From Climacium dendroides (lineage: Eukaryota > Streptophyta > Bryopsida > Hypnales > Climaciaceae): a DNA stretch of 64,000 nt. Where the stretch lies: NCBI GenBank assembly GCA_950106755.1, contig OX467092.1, positions 9,424,001 to 9,488,000 on the forward strand, written 5' to 3'. The translations under genes were made by a program, and so were the position numbers. Shown here in pieces: positions 12,130 through 26,200 of the stretch (the stretch's first letter is position 1; every line of letters begins with the position of its first letter). Under the pieces are notes generated by a model. It worked only from the letters and a program-made list of their open reading frames with translations, ran no database searches and had not been told where the DNA came from.

Positions 12130-12625
12130 GTCTCCTGTTTTGCTTGTGAGAGAAGACGGAATGACATGAGATTGTAGAGTTGATTTCGACACGATTTTGG
12201 CAGTGATGGAAGCAACCTTTACTTGTGATCCGAGCATGCACTCCAATTCATTCTTTCGGTTTCCTGGTAGGCAGATTGTAACATAGAACATGAGATCGTG
12301 CTAGCGTTGTACAGTACAGATTAGGTCAGGGAATTCAATCTTCCTCGTACTTGTATGGCATATGCCTTCAATTCGTAGCTCGGATGTCATTTTCCCCATT
12401 CAATGTGAAGCAACCTGTGAACCCCGAACACTGCTCTTCTGGGGGGATTTTGATCTCATTTGCGTCACTGTTTCTGCTCGGGAGAGACAATGGAGTGGCA
12501 TGAGATTGTAGAGTTTGTTTTTCGACACAATGTGGGCAGTGATGTCATGGAAGAGACCTAATCTGTGCTCCCGCATGGCAGGTCATACAATGCAATTCAT
12601 TCTTTGGGGTTCCTCATAGACAGAA
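12130..12625. repeat. Imperfect 333-bp duplication in gene 3' flank
   Basis: Two related blocks, about 12130-12290 and 12470-12625, share GAGATTGTAGAG (12169 and 12502), ATTCATTCTTT and GGCAGTGATG in the same order with an offset of about 333 bp. They lie directly behind the 11054 gene and may be part of its 3' UTR or of a duplicated terminator region. Confidence 0.6.
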
Positions 12626-13200
12626 TGCAACACAGACGTTGAGCCCCTCAGATTTCGAAATCAAGATATAATTTTGAACGGTAGAGACACTCTTTGTGCT
12701 GAGCATAGTTCTATTGGGGGACTAGTCATCAATTTTTATGGCAAACAAAAGACAATTCCTATGCAATATTCACCAACAAATGGACCTTTTCCGTTTGGAT
12801 GACTACGTTTGGAGATAGGAATAGGAAAGCCCTCTTAGGGGTTAAGGTGAAGGCACATGGTCATTGCATGGTGGTATATAAGTACCTCAAAGCAAAAAAA
12901 ATAAAGATCTTGTGTATATTTTCTTTTGAAGTTGGTTATTAGATTTGTATCTCAAATATATTCACCAACATAATATATATTTCAATGAAGAGCCTTGAAG
13001 GTGGGTTCATGCCAAAGTTGCCTTAATGTTTGTTTTGTATTTTTAGACTTTGGTTAGTTTGTTTTGGGATGGATAATGGATTACAACAAAATTCAACAAG
13101 ATTAGGGGTAGTCATTAGTCACACTTTCTTCACTTAGTACTTTGAGAATGGAGAATGAGAAGGTGGCGGCTCCTGTTGGCTTTAGGTTGTCCCTTCATAG
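12626..13200. other. Intergenic, no gene seen
   Basis: AT-rich sequence without a credible open frame or clear repeat. Confidence 0.5.
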
Positions 13201-13300
13201 GGGAAATTTTTTAACTTTTTATATCTTATCCATGTCCAATCTTCACCTCTAGAGGTGAAGATTAGGCATGGGCAAGATATAAAAAGTTAAAAATATTTCT
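13201..13300. repeat. 100-bp near-perfect palindrome
   Basis: The two halves meet at the base pair between 13250 and 13251 (CCTCT/AGAGG). Over the inner 38 bp per arm I count four mismatches, and pairing continues outward with small gaps to about 13205 and 13297. There is no loop to speak of. Such a hairpin could be a tiny foldback element or a source of small RNA. Confidence 0.75.
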
Positions 13301-13450
13301 TTATACTTCACCTTTCACCTTCCCATTTGTAAACCAAAGAATATACCCTTCATCCTTACAAGCAAATAAACCAATTCTCCATAATTTCATTCTCCACTCT
13401 AGACACATCTTTCAAAGGTGTTGTACCTTCTTCACCCATTGCAACTTTCC

Positions 13451-13684
13451 ATTGGCTCCTCCAAACCTTCACCACCTTCTTGTTCTACATTTTCCAAATG
13501 CCTAGTGAAGAAGGTGTGACAACTTCCCATTGGCTCCTCCAAACCTTCACCACCTTCTTGTTCTACATTTTCCAAATGCCTAGTGAAGAAGGTGTGGCAA
13601 CTTCCCATTGGCTCCTCCAAACCTTCACCACCTTATCGTTCTCCATTCTCCAAATGCCTAGTGAAGAAGGTGTCACTATCCCTA
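13451..13684. repeat. 78-bp minisatellite, three units
   Basis: Units start at 13451, 13529 and 13607, each beginning ATTGGCTCCTCC; the third is more diverged in its second half. As 78 is a multiple of three, the repeat is open on both strands (26-residue periods). That makes spurious open frames, for which I see no gene context. Confidence 0.85.
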
Positions 13685-13930
13685 TTGCTAATGGATGTAT
13701 TTTGTGATTCAAAGGTGTTTTTATTCTTTGTTGCATGTTGGTTTGACAAGCATTTGTAATTCAAAGGTGTTCTTATTATTTGTTGTATATTGTGCACTTT
13801 TTAATAACAAGATCTACTTTTGAACAAACATTTGAGGTGGGATTTAGTTAATTAGGATATTTGGTAGGCCCCAAAACCTCAAATTTTGATTTGTGTTTGG
13901 TAGGGCTAAACAAGATGGGTGACTGTTTTT

Positions 13931-14108
13931 GAATGTTGCATTTGGTTTGTCTTTCCTTGTCAATACTTCTTGAGGTGCACAAGTTATGTACACAATGGTG
14001 TTTTTTGCAATTTGTTTTTGAATGTTGCATTTGGTTTGTCTTTCCTTGTCAATACTTCTTGAAGTGCACAAGTTATGTACACAATGGTGTTTTTTGCAAT
14101 TTTTTATA
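13931..14108. repeat. 89-bp tandem duplication
   Basis: Two copies starting at 13931 and 14020 are almost identical (one G/A difference seen, GAGGTGC versus GAAGTGC), so the duplication is recent. Confidence 0.85.
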
Positions 14109-16557
14109 TTTGTCAAGGATGCTAGTGTGTTAGTTTAGAAGTGCAAGCCTACAAGCCTTGAGCCTAGATGTAAGTAGGTATTCTATAACCATTGAAGGTG
14201 CCTATAACATACCTATAATATAGAATCCCTACAATCATGAAAGGTACTTATAATACAAGCACCTACAAAATAGATATCCTATAACCATGGAAAGTACCTA
14301 TAAAATACCTATAATATAGATTTCCTATAATCATGAAAGGTACTTATAATATAAGCACCTACAACACAAATATCTTGTAACCATGGAAGGTGCCTATAAT
14401 TAATTATTTGCAATACTCACCTTCTATAGGAGATGTTGCACTGATTCAATTTACAATTATTATAGTTTAGTTTTGTGACTATGATACGTATAAATTAGAT
14501 TTCCATATTAAAAACTTTGGCATCTAACAAAATGCTTGATTCACTAAAACATGATGTGGGATCTGTTCATTAGAAGGGTATAATGGTTGGTATTGTTTTA
14601 CAACAACAAAATCAACTTGATTTTTGAATATTGATATGAAATATTTGACAAACAAAATTTTTCCATGATAATGTTGGAATCCAAAATTTTATACATTAAA
14701 ACAAACAATCATTGTTTATCAATATTTCTTAGCATTTGAAAGTAATTGAAACATCAAAATTTTGATATAAGTTGGAGTAGTTGTGAGTGAAATGGTTTAA
14801 GCATCTTATTAAATGAAACCAATTTTTTTCTATACAAATCTAAAAAGCCAAATTCATAATAAATTAATCAATGTGTTCCACTAATTCATTCATTATTAAA
14901 ATATTGAGTTAATATATCAAGAATTCATTTTATTCACAAATTTGTTTAAATTTACAAGTGCTCATTGAAATCTAGCATTAATAATCATAGTTTATTTCTT
15001 TTAAGTCATAAATTAGCATGTACTCACATTTCTTTCAAATTTGGTAATTGTAGTAGCCCTTCTAAATTGCAAGGAGTATTGCAAGATTGGTTTGACCCTT
15101 AGATCTTACTAGGGTTGTTTTGTCCTTCTTATCTTTCCACACTAAAAATGTATCATTTAAGCTCATTATCCTACTATAATTTGGATTATTTTATCTTTCA
15201 CAAAATTGCATAACATTCTTGAGCAATGTAGATAAAATTCCTTTATTAATATAAGACCCATTCATTACTCTTTGCCGTCTAAGACCTAAATAGCTTAGGC
15301 TTTAAAGATTTAAAGAGAGCCATATAGACCAAACTATAATTAATATCTGGAATACAAATTATGTACTAAAATATGGCAAGGCACACACTATTGGATTGAT
15401 ATTTCAATTAGTTAGCATCTTTCATTTAAATGTCATTTTAATATCTAAACCTCATCATGTTCAAATATGACATCATACACATATACTACACCACTATTTC
15501 AGAGCTTTGAGAGTTCCCAATGGAGAGTACAATGTGTCACCAAATGCAATTCAACATGAATATAAAGATTTGTCACTATTATATACCTCAAGTCATGAAC
15601 CTAATATGTCAAGTATATGAAAACACCATGTTGCGTCCAAAATTGGGCTTCCCATACCTTGAAGGATTATTCAGCTAGATTGCTAGATCAATGTAAAAAA
15701 TGAATTTTTACATATGGCCAATGTAGCATCAAATGTAAGAAGAAAAAAAGCCTATTTTATCTATTTCTAATTATTTTTATCCCTATTGATCCATTTCAAT
15801 TATATAATTTATTATATATAATTTACTATAATAAATTTTTTTTGACAAATTCTTGGCCCAAGCTTGGTTGGAATTGATGTAAATCTACTCCCATAATTCT
15901 CAAATATTTTAGATTCTTGTCGCCAGTCTCTAGACCTATTTCAATAATGGTTTGAATGGTTTGGGTGAAATGAAGATTCTTGGGCAGGATGCTAAATCCA
16001 TCCCACGAAGTAGGACTAGGTGAAAATACAAGTTCTTGAGGGTAAAAGTAAAATCTTACCTCCTATTGTATACCATGTTTAGGGTAATGATGTTCTTCAC
16101 CTCCCCAGATTAATTCAGGGGCTCTGATTGCAAATATGAATTCAAAATTTACAAATTTTTTCATGTGTAAAAAATAAAAAAGTTACTACGGTGTTAAAAC
16201 TCCCGCGTTTTCACCCTGTTGGTCCCACTTCGTAGCGATTCTCAGTCCCGCATGTCCCTGCCCAGATTCCGCGCTCATGGTGGGCTCGCAAGCATTTTGA
16301 TATTTCTTCGTCGGCATGCCACAAATCCTTGACAAGATTCATCGAGCTTCAAACCTCGAGTTCGAAACCTGCAGTGCCATTCCTTTGAAGCATTCAACGC
16401 GATTGATCCCAATCGCAGACCGCTTGCGCTTCAAAATCCTCATAACGAAGCGCTTCTTCTTTTAGGGCTTCGATCCACACAGAGCCCTAAACCATCTAGA
16501 GATCCGTGACTACATCTCGGATTAGATAGCTCCCGAGCTCCATTTTTCACAGGATTC
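14109..16557. other. Intergenic with CCTATAA repeats
   Basis: No gene seen. About 14165-14405 holds degenerate units of about 96 bp built from CCTATAA, GAAAGGTACTTATAAT and CCATGGAA. A related block in the opposite orientation lies at about 32980-33145. The last 350 bases before 16558 become GC-balanced and should contain the PFK promoter and leader. Confidence 0.5.
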
Positions 16558-19500
16558 ATGGCGACAAGTGTCGCTGCTGCGATGGTGCCGAATCCCGTTC
16601 TTAGGGAGCAAATCAATGCTCGCCCGAAGCTCCTGGGCTCCTCGGGTTTCCTGTCAAGAAGAGTTCCCTTGAAATGCCGTGTGCCTTGTTTCGTGTCGGT
16701 AGGAAATGATCGGTTGGTTGTGAGGAATGCGGTGAGCACGACGGAGAAGTGGGATGAGTCCAGCTTGTTTGAGGACGATTATGCGGAGAATTTTCGACCG
16801 CCGCACATTACGGATGTGTTCGATGTGCCGGCGCGCCCTTCGTCGTTTTGTGCGAAGTCGAGGTCAGTGGAAACTGTGCTTCTCGTTGCGCATTTATTTT
16901 TTAGGTTTCGGATTCGTGGAGACTTGGAGCTCTTTAATGCCATGTCCTCTGTAGTTGCATCAAACTTCTGGAGTGGCAATCTTCATGGAGCAGTGTACTG
17001 TCAATATGATGCAAATATGTTTGTGAAATGGTTTTTGGATTGAAATGGGACGACTTAGTACATTTGAAAGTGTTTTATATACACTTTGTAATGTCGCATC
17101 AACGAATTATTTTAGGTTTCAAATTCTTGGATACCTAGAGCTCTTTAATGTCACATTCTCTGTTCTTGGATCGAACTGCTGGAGTGGCAATTTTCATGCA
17201 ACAGTAGTGACTGTCGGAATGATGCAAAAATGGTTTCCTGATTGAAATGCGACGATTTAGTAGATTCAAAAGACTTTTATATCACCCTTTCTAATGTCAC
17301 ATTGAAGACTAGGAAACGGCAGGGTTACCCGAGAACTGAGTAAACCTGTTCTCCGATTTCTAGTTTGGTAATAATAATCTGATTGCTTTTGAACGCTTTT
17401 CAGTCTTTGTATGTTTGTGAACTTAGTCGTTATAAATGTGTCCGAATTAACTTAGCTAAGGCAATCAAAATCCAATTAAATAATGGAATAAAAGAGAAGT
17501 AGTTTTGGGGAACGCTGGGGATGTACCCGTTTAAGACTCTCTTTGTTCTCACTGTTAGGTTCATTGTTAGGTTGCAGGAAGCTGCATACAAATGTGATAA
17601 TAAGGTATTCAATAAGTGTGAAATCTTTGGGTTGTAGACCACTTTCCTAACACTCATGACCCTGAGTACTTGTTTAATTTCACTTTTACATACAACCACT
17701 ATTGATTGTGACAACGTTGTAGAAGCCATTGATAATCACTTGCGGTTGGGGCGTGACATTGAAGAGGTCTGGGTGTACTTGTTGAACTAACTAATTTGGG
17801 AACACTAAGACAGGCAAATTGAACATTCTGCTGTGTAGTCTGCCCTTGCCAGAAGGCCGAACAACTACTCGCTTCAGCAACGATCTTGGGAAAATGTTCA
17901 TCCACGAAGACGATCGTGTCCTTCTCAAGGTATCAATGTGAACAGGCCGATGGTCTTTCTTTTCCACTCCAAAAGTGAGGTAGAAAGAGAGCAGTGGTGA
18001 ACGAAACTGAAATTTCATGGCTTTCTTGAATTGACTACGGAAATACTTTTTGCACACAAAGATGCTTTTTTGGTTACTCCAAGTCTTGTAGCCATTTGAT
18101 TGTTCCACCGTCCTCTCCAGTATTCTTCCCATCATTCATATGTAGACCTTCACTTGGTTCTTCACATAAAGATGGTCTTCCAACTGGTTCAGGAATGTCA
18201 TCAGAGAATACTCTTCAGATTTGGTTTCTATATTTCGTTAAGCTCCCTATTAGTATACCATCCATGTGTCAAATAGTCATGTACTTATTAAGACTCAGAG
18301 TTTGTGCCAAGAAGTTTTTTTTATTGTCACACTTGTGAAGCCAAAGTTCTTCAAGGGCTGTGCAGTAGTGAATTCAGAGAACTACGAGTCTTGAGTGTCA
18401 AATAAGTATAGGATTTCTTCTAATGTATGCTTTTATTAGCATGTAAATTGGACCATGATTACTGGATGTAATTTTATCTGGGTGCCACGAATTGTTATCC
18501 CATCTGGATTGACTCAACAGATTGTTCCTGCAAAAGAGTCTCTGAGCCTGTGCGTCTGTGAACAGACGATAAAGTATGCATCACCAGCATCAGCTGGAGC
18601 TGAATGTGTGGATCGCGATTGCAATTTCCAGCATCAATGGTAGGGTATCCTGGTTATCAAACATAAAGAGGAGCAAACTTCTGAGTGCCTTCTTAAAACC
18701 AAATAGTTTTGCCTGAACCTGCGTGGAACTTTTGCATTCTGATTATTGATAGTTTTGCTACTTCCCGATAGATAAATGTCCCGTCTACAATAGTAGATTA
18801 CTAGGAATATATCAAGGGACTTGAATGGAGCTTTAGAATGCAGGCTGAACCGTTCATTGCTTCCAGCGTTTGTTGCTATCAGAACGAGCTCTTCACAGAA
18901 TCATCATCGTCATTATTTTTCATTTTATTTTTATGTTATTGTCTTCATGTTGTAGTCCAACCATTTTAGTGGTTTATCTTGTTCTCTGAAGGGTTGCGAG
19001 GGCTGGACCTCGGTCGAAGACCTACTACGATCCGGCAGAGGTCAAGGCAGCCATTGTTACTTGTGGAGGGCTATGCCCTGGTCTCAATGACGTTATTCGG
19101 CAGGTGACCTTTCCACTTGCAGAATAGAACGTTTAATTTCTGTATGTTTTTTAAGATATATGAGACCCAGTGAGGAAGGGAATGGGATGATCCTTGTGCA
19201 AGTTTGAGCATGGGTTCTGAATTTCACTTGATTTTTTGCAGATTGTCTTGACATTGGATTGCTATGGAGTCGAGGATATTCGAGGAATTAGTAATGGCTA
19301 CCGAGGATTTTTTGACGAACACCTTCACGACATTCCTGTATGCTCCAATTCTCTGCCAAGACTCGGAACCATTCTGACAGCTTAATATGCAACAATTAAA
19401 GCAGATAATTGAGCTTCTTGTTGTCTTTTTACAAAACGAAAAATTGAGCTGGGTTGATGAAAGCTGTCTTTCTGTTGGCTTGTGGGGTGCAGCTGTCAAG

Positions 19501-22500
19501 GGAAATAGTACAGAACATTCATCTTGAAGGAGGAAGTCTTCTCGGTGTTTCCCGTGGAGGAGCTAGAACTACCGATATTGTGGATAGCATAGAGGTAAGT
19601 TCAATTATGTCCCTCATGTGTCGTCCCCTTGCAACTCTATTTGAGTCTCGCATCACATTCTACCGCAACGCCACTGGGTCACTAAGAGTACCATCTTGAA
19701 ACGCACGTATTCACCTCCTTTCATTAGGGCTAATGAAACTTGATTCAGAAATTGCCAGTTCACTCTGAAGCGCTTGTGCCCTACAGAAGAAGGGTATCAA
19801 CATGCTATTCGTCCTTGGAGGAAATGGGACGCATGCAGGTGCGCTAGCCATTCATGAAGAGGTAATGCCTTACCTTTTCTCTTTCGTCCCACAATCTTTT
19901 TTCCCATTTTTGGCACAAAGTTTACAACTGCAATTTTAAGATGATCGCAAATCAGGGATTACATACAGGGTGCATCTGGGTAAATGAATCTGGTTTGGAT
20001 TCTGCAGGTTTAAATACTATTGATTTTGAACAAAACTTGGATGTACTAGAACATATGACTTCTACAACCGCTGGAATTTAATTTCGGAAAGGAAGGTGTT
20101 AAGCATAATGATTAGAAATTATCCATATAGTTGAACTTGATCGAACAATCCTAGACCTTTGCCCAATAAACTTCGAAGTATTTGATTTGAATGATTCGCC
20201 AAAAGTACGATGTTAATTTGTGGTACTTGAATTTGGTACGATTGCCAAAAATTTGAGATCATCGACATGGTATAATAAGTCCACTAAGTTTCCTATTTAA
20301 TGTGTTTTAATTCTAAATTTCCTGTAGTAAATCTTCAAGTAAAGAAAATTTAGATATACATACGCATGTATATACATATACATACGAAGGCTTAGGAAAG
20401 CATGTAGTGAAGTTCCTGATTGTGCCAGGGAAGACCAGCTTTATTCTTATCATGGAGATTCCAAATCTTTTTTTTCGTAGGCTTCCAAATGGACGACTAC
20501 AGAATCTAATGCAGATGGACAGGTCATATACGTCTTGCCAGACTCTTAGAGATTAAAGATCGCAGACTGTAGGTTACTGACTTCGTGCCGTGCTGTTTTC
20601 AGTGTCATAAACGAGGGAAGAAAGTCGTCGTTGTGGGGGTTCCTAAGACGATCGATAATGACATTCTGCTCATGGATAGGACTTTCGGATTTGATACCGC
20701 TGTGGAGGAAGCCCAGAAAGCCATCAATTCAGCCTACATTGAGGTATTCTTATTTCAAGATTAGCTCTTTTCATATGATTTTGGAAATGAATCACGATCA
20801 AATTCTGGCCTGATGCTTTCGAGTATTTGTGACAAGCACTCTGCACTTTTGTCTCACAAATGTCTCAATGCCTTGCAGGCGACCAGTGCTTACAATGGCG
20901 TGGGTATTGTCAAGCTGATGGGAAGGCAAAGTGGTTTCATTGCCATGCATGCATCTTTAGCGAGCGGTCAGGTCGACGTCTGCTTGATACCAGAGGTGAT
21001 ATTCCTAACTCTGTTTCTATTTTAAAATTAGCTCGTCTGGAAGCTCCTGAACCTTGAACAATTGAGCTTGGCATCTGCTTACTTGACATTGTTCAGCAGA
21101 CGTGTTGCTCTCCCTGGGCATTCCTCCATATCCAAAGGGCAACTTGAATCTTTATAGGAAGTCTGCTGTTATTAACTCACTCGTTTGGTGAGCTAGATTG
21201 TAATCAACAAGCAAATATATTTCTACGACTCGTTAAATAAAATTTTAACATGGCTTGAAATGTTCGGTTTCTACTACCGTATTGTAATAAGAGCCCCAAT
21301 CAAGTACCGTTGCATAGCTCCCAATTACCTAACACTCTTTACAGCCTTTCTTGTGCAGCCCAAGCATGCTGCAATGATTCCGAATTGGAATAGAACTTTA
21401 GGTAGAATATTGAAGGCTTCTTCCACCCTTGTCATTACTATCAATGAAAGGAGGCAATGAGGGCTGTGTTGGCAGAACGACATACTTACAAATTTAGAAA
21501 GACAGGAATATCTACAGAGAGCCTGTCAAGGTCAGAGCGTGGAGACGGTGGGGAGGGTGCAACCTCCGCACTGCCAAAGATGATATTCGTGCTACTGGGT
21601 CGGTGTAAAGAGAGCAGTTCTGACAAAATATTTAAATCTTGTGCCCTGTAGGTGAACTTCACTTTGGATGGACCTGAGGGAATGCTGCAGCATATCCAAT
21701 ACCTGCTGGAAACTAAAGGTCGAGCTGTCATTTGTGTAGCTGAAGGTGCCGGTCAGGTCAGCTGCTCTCAATCTCCTAAGCTCTGATAGTTTGGCTCTAT
21801 GTTTGGCCTAGTTCGCATACTGAGGCATTGCAAGGCTTAGAAATTAAAAGTCGGTGTATCGCAATTATCTTGCTGGTGCCAGATAATTTTTTGAATCATC
21901 TCCACTGCACTTTCTTGTAGGGTTAGTTTCCATATAGAGCTGTGTAGCTCCATCCGTTCAGAATTTCGGGCCACATGGAAACCGTCCCTTAGAAGCACAA
22001 ATTCATTGGTGATTGCCCTTATCAGGCGGTTACATTCATGTGGTTACATTACTACTGCGTTCAAATACCTTACAAGCAGTTTTGCAATCGTCTAAGCTCT
22101 CGACATGCGTTATAATATTTTCTACATTTTGGAATAATACTGCTGCAAGCATCTAGGAACGGATACTGACGGTATTCTATTCTATGCTTTCAGAATTTGA
22201 TGGCAAGCCTGTCAAATGGCACTGATGCTTCTGGAAACCCAGTGCTGGGAGACATTGGCGCTCATCTTTCAAAAGAGGTTTGCATGCCTACTTCTCTACC
22301 GTAGATCTCCCTCTTGACCTCCCTTGTACCTCCTCTTGATCTCTTTCATTCTGTTGTAAATGAATGTTGGATTTAAAAAAATCTCCAACAAACAAGTGCC
22401 CTTATTTGCCGAAATTAGTGCATTTTTACCAAAGATCTGCAATGCAAGGGTTTCATTAGAATACTTGATCACTAATTTGATGTATCGTCACTCTCTGATA

Positions 22501-23224
22501 TGTGATTGAAAGAGCTGGGTCACGGAAATCCCCGAAAGAGGCACTCACGCTCTTGCATTGTTACGTGCGTGGGTTTTAATGGTTCTGTTGAAGTGTTGTA
22601 CAATGCTTCGTGGATTTTTTTTCGAGGGTTCGTGAAAATTAAACGTACTCTGCAAAATGCCATTGATGCAGGTAAAGAATCATTTCAAAAATATCGGAGT
22701 ACAAGCAGATGTGAAGTACATTGATCCTACGTATATGATCCGAGCATGTCGTGCCAATGCTTCGGATCGCATCTTGTGTGCTGTACTTGGGCAGAATGCG
22801 GTGCGTCTGTTGTTTCTAGAAGAGACTTCTCTTTCTCTCAAAGCAACTCTAAATTGGAATCTGTACACTGCAGCTCATTTTTTAAATGTCATTATCCTCT
22901 TTTTCGAAGCTCTTATCCTTTCAAGTCTCTTTGAGCTTTCCCTTTGATTACAAGGTTTCTGAGTTGCGTGCATCTGTTCTAAGGTCACTTTCAGATTCAG
23001 AATGAGACCCATCCTGGAGTTCTGATTTTTTGCTATCTTGAATACGACTCCTGCAGGTTCATGCAGGTTTTGCCGGATTCACTGGTGTCACCGTAGGAAT
23101 TGCCAACAATCACTACGTGCTTCTACCCATTCCAGAGGTGATTGCGTATGCAAGAAATGTTGATCCCAACAGCCGCATGTGGCACAGGTGTCTTACATCG
23201 ACTGGGCAACCTGACTTTTTATGA
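16558..23224 (+). CDS. PFK: ATP-dependent 6-phosphofructokinase, plastid type
   Basis: The enzyme phosphorylates fructose 6-phosphate to fructose 1,6-bisphosphate, the committed step of glycolysis. Thirteen exons join in phase to 532 aa: 16558-16862, 17839-17929, 18566-18639, 18992-19103, 19242-19337, 19493-19594, 19787-19861, 20603-20743, 20879-20995, 21652-21756, 22194-22277, 22672-22800, 23057-23224. Plant plastid PFKs (PFK4/PFK5 group) have similar length. Residues 1 to about 60 look like a transit peptide. Visible motifs are [11 protein letters not shown] (about 179-189), GGNGT (271-275), PKTIDND (299-305, with the likely catalytic Asp303), MGRQSGF (346-352), AEGAGQ (about 401-406) and the C-terminal [14 protein letters not shown]. 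The family otherwise has GGDGT; as I recall, Asn at 273 is usual in the plastid group. Nothing is broken. Exons 1-3 are the least conserved part and the least certain. Confidence 0.96.
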
Positions 23225-26200
23225 GAAAGAAGGTTTTGAATACCAACCTTATTTGTCTCCTGATAGCGACAATTGTTGGTGCGTGTACAGTAGCTCTGTT
23301 TATGGCCAACCTGTTACATTTCAACAAAAGCCTGTTGAGGTACTATTATTGTTTGTGATAGTGACTTTGTGATAGTGTGGTTGTAGAATTCTCTTACGTT
23401 TCTCTTTCCCAAGGGAGGTCCAGAACTACTGCTTTGTGTGATTATAAAATGCTTGAGATACCGTTCAGTGGATCAGCAGTGAGCTGTCACCTAATATTTG
23501 AGTCGTAGTTTGTCAGGATAAATGATTGGGCTGGGCTTCTTTTCCAGATCAGATAGGGAGGCCAGTGTGATCTTTGAATCATATCTTACATTTTCCGACT
23601 TGTGCGAAGAATTCCCCGAGTGAGTTACATTTCATTGAGATTTCCAGTGAGGACTGGACGGTGACGATGACTCTATTTTTTTGTTTTTTAATTTATTGGT
23701 TGGAGTCATTCGGTGAGATGCTTCTAAAGAGCAATCATGTGATTTTTTAACCCCTGAGCACCTGAATCCTTTTTTGAATTTTTTTCATATTTTTGTTTAT
23801 CTATTATATTAACCCACAAAGGCCGGGGGTTGTTTTGGAAGACAAAAAGTCCAAATCTGTCAATTTTGGATGCATTCTTTAAAATCAAAGACTACAACTT
23901 TTTTTGGAATTCCAACTGTACAAAAGTGTATTAAACAAGTAGAGCAATGTGGAAAAAATTTCAGCCCATTTGACTGCAGATTGAAAGAATATATTGTTTG
24001 AAGTGAATTAAAACTTTATTTCATTCTTATAAAACAGGATCAGTAGACTTTAAGCCCTCTTGGAGTAAAATTTTTGCCCTACACAAAATGAGGATTTTCA
24101 CCATTTGTATATGATGTTAGGGTCACTCATGGAAAATTCCAAAAGCAAATATAGAGTCTAGCTTACTATAAATCACCTTGCAGTGTAAAGAAGTGAATTG
24201 GCAATCCACTAGGCATTTTGTGATGATTTCTTGTGCAATGAGGAAATTTTTTATTTGAAATCTAGATGGTGAAAAATTACAGACAAACATTTGGAATATT
24301 AGAACAATTTTAAGAACTTTGACTTCACAAATTGCAAGATAATAGGCTTGAAGTTAAAAGAAAACGTTTTTTTCTCATAAATGCCCTCATATAGCTAACA
24401 AAGTTTGACTCCTCTTAGAATGTGATTTGAGAACAAAACTTTGATTTTTGGGAACAATTATATGCCAAATTTTATTGGTTACATACATGCCAAATTTCAA
24501 TAGTTGATGAGGGTTTTAGCAAAAGATGCCCAAAGTGCCTCAACTACAAAAAAGTCCATGGCAACATAACTTTTAATCTAGTACTCAATTAGAAAAAAAT
24601 ATTTTCCCACTAAGGAGGCCCATGTTTATATCTTATATCAAAATTTCATCAACATCCAACTAAAATTGACTTAGTAGGAACCTACCTAGATTTCCAATTG
24701 TATATTCAACAAACAATTGTCCCTTGAGGAATATAAACACACAATTATCACAACCCATATCATGACTCTTAATCCAATTATTTCATCCAATGTTTATGAT
24801 GGAAATCTAAACACTCAAATTTTGTTTGCAAGATTTAAGGGCTTCATGTTTGAATTGAACTTCATGTCAAGGAGTACGAAACTTTTCAAATCAAAATGAC
24901 GTTGCACTCCACAAGGGGTCCTAGAACTTTGTTGTTTCACTACTCTTAAAAAAAATATGTGGAAAAAAGTCCAAAATTTAAAACCATTTTAATGCCAAAA
25001 TTTCCCAAAATTCATTTCAACTCACAATAAGGCTTTAGGAGTTTTTAATATCCCAATTTGGAATTTTAAGAAGGTGGTGAGTACAAATATATATGTTGTA
25101 TGAGTATTCAATTACATTCTTCGTAATATTCTTTAAAGTATCAATTACTTGGTGTAAATAAATTAAAAAAAAACTAAGAAAATGAGCATATTGGACCATC
25201 GATGCATTTCACATACATAATTCTACGGTAAAAAATGTAGGAAGCCTACTATGTAACAAAAAGATGCAAACGAGATGTTTGCATTTCAATTCCTTTTCCC
25301 TCCATTGGAAAAATCAAGAGTCGTTGATTGAATTCAAGATAAAATCTCCCCCTAAATGCCATCGATTTTCTAAAAAATCAAGGCCATTGATGCTGAGGGA
25401 ACAAAAAATCTTAGCCATCCAAATTTGGATATTGAATATGGATATAAAATATAGATATAGTATAGGATATGGATACAGATTCAGACTACAAATATAAAAT
25501 ACAAATATGCTCACAAAATATAAATGCAAAATATAGATATGAAGTATATACATATTCACAAGCAAAAAATATAGATATATCCCATATGGTTTGCAAGTTC
25601 CACAAGTTCATCAAGAATACAAATATAGACATTGGAGTAGGATTCACATTGAATTCATGAACTCCTTTCATTCAAGAGGTTTGCTCAAAATTTTCCTCAA
25701 AAGGTTTACAACCACTAAGAAAATTATGTGTGTTCCCCTTTTATAAATTTTGTAAAATCTTAACAACCAATAGGATAATGCCACATATATATGCCCCTTG
25801 TGGAAATCGTGTGTGGTTTTCTTTGAAGGTGATAATTTATCACTATGTACCCAAAAGATGCAGACATCTACATTTGCATCTTCTAGGCATTAATATGTAG
25901 GAAGCCTATATTGAATCCAAATTTGGATTCATTGAATATAGGTATTCTAGAATGATCCTTGTTAAGATCATCACATATTTAATCCCTAAAGGTTTTTGAC
26001 TCTATTCACCATAATGCTCCAAAATTGCCATTTGTAGTACAAGTACCAAATCTTAGAAAATAAAAGCTTTTTTGGATACATATATCCATAGGATTTTTTT
26101 GTACACTAGTTTGAGAAAATGTGAAAAAAATTTCAAAAATTTCCACCATGTAGATTGCAAGATATTAGCATTTGAAGTGACAAAACTTCATAGTGACCAG

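Noticed and set aside
13432..13707. Repeat proteins on either strand of the minisatellite
   Set aside because: Open only because the unit length is a multiple of three; no start context or flanking coding sequence.
25314..25671. Tyr/Ile-rich open frames on both strands
   Set aside because: They follow a degenerate ATAGATATA tract; simple-sequence artefact.
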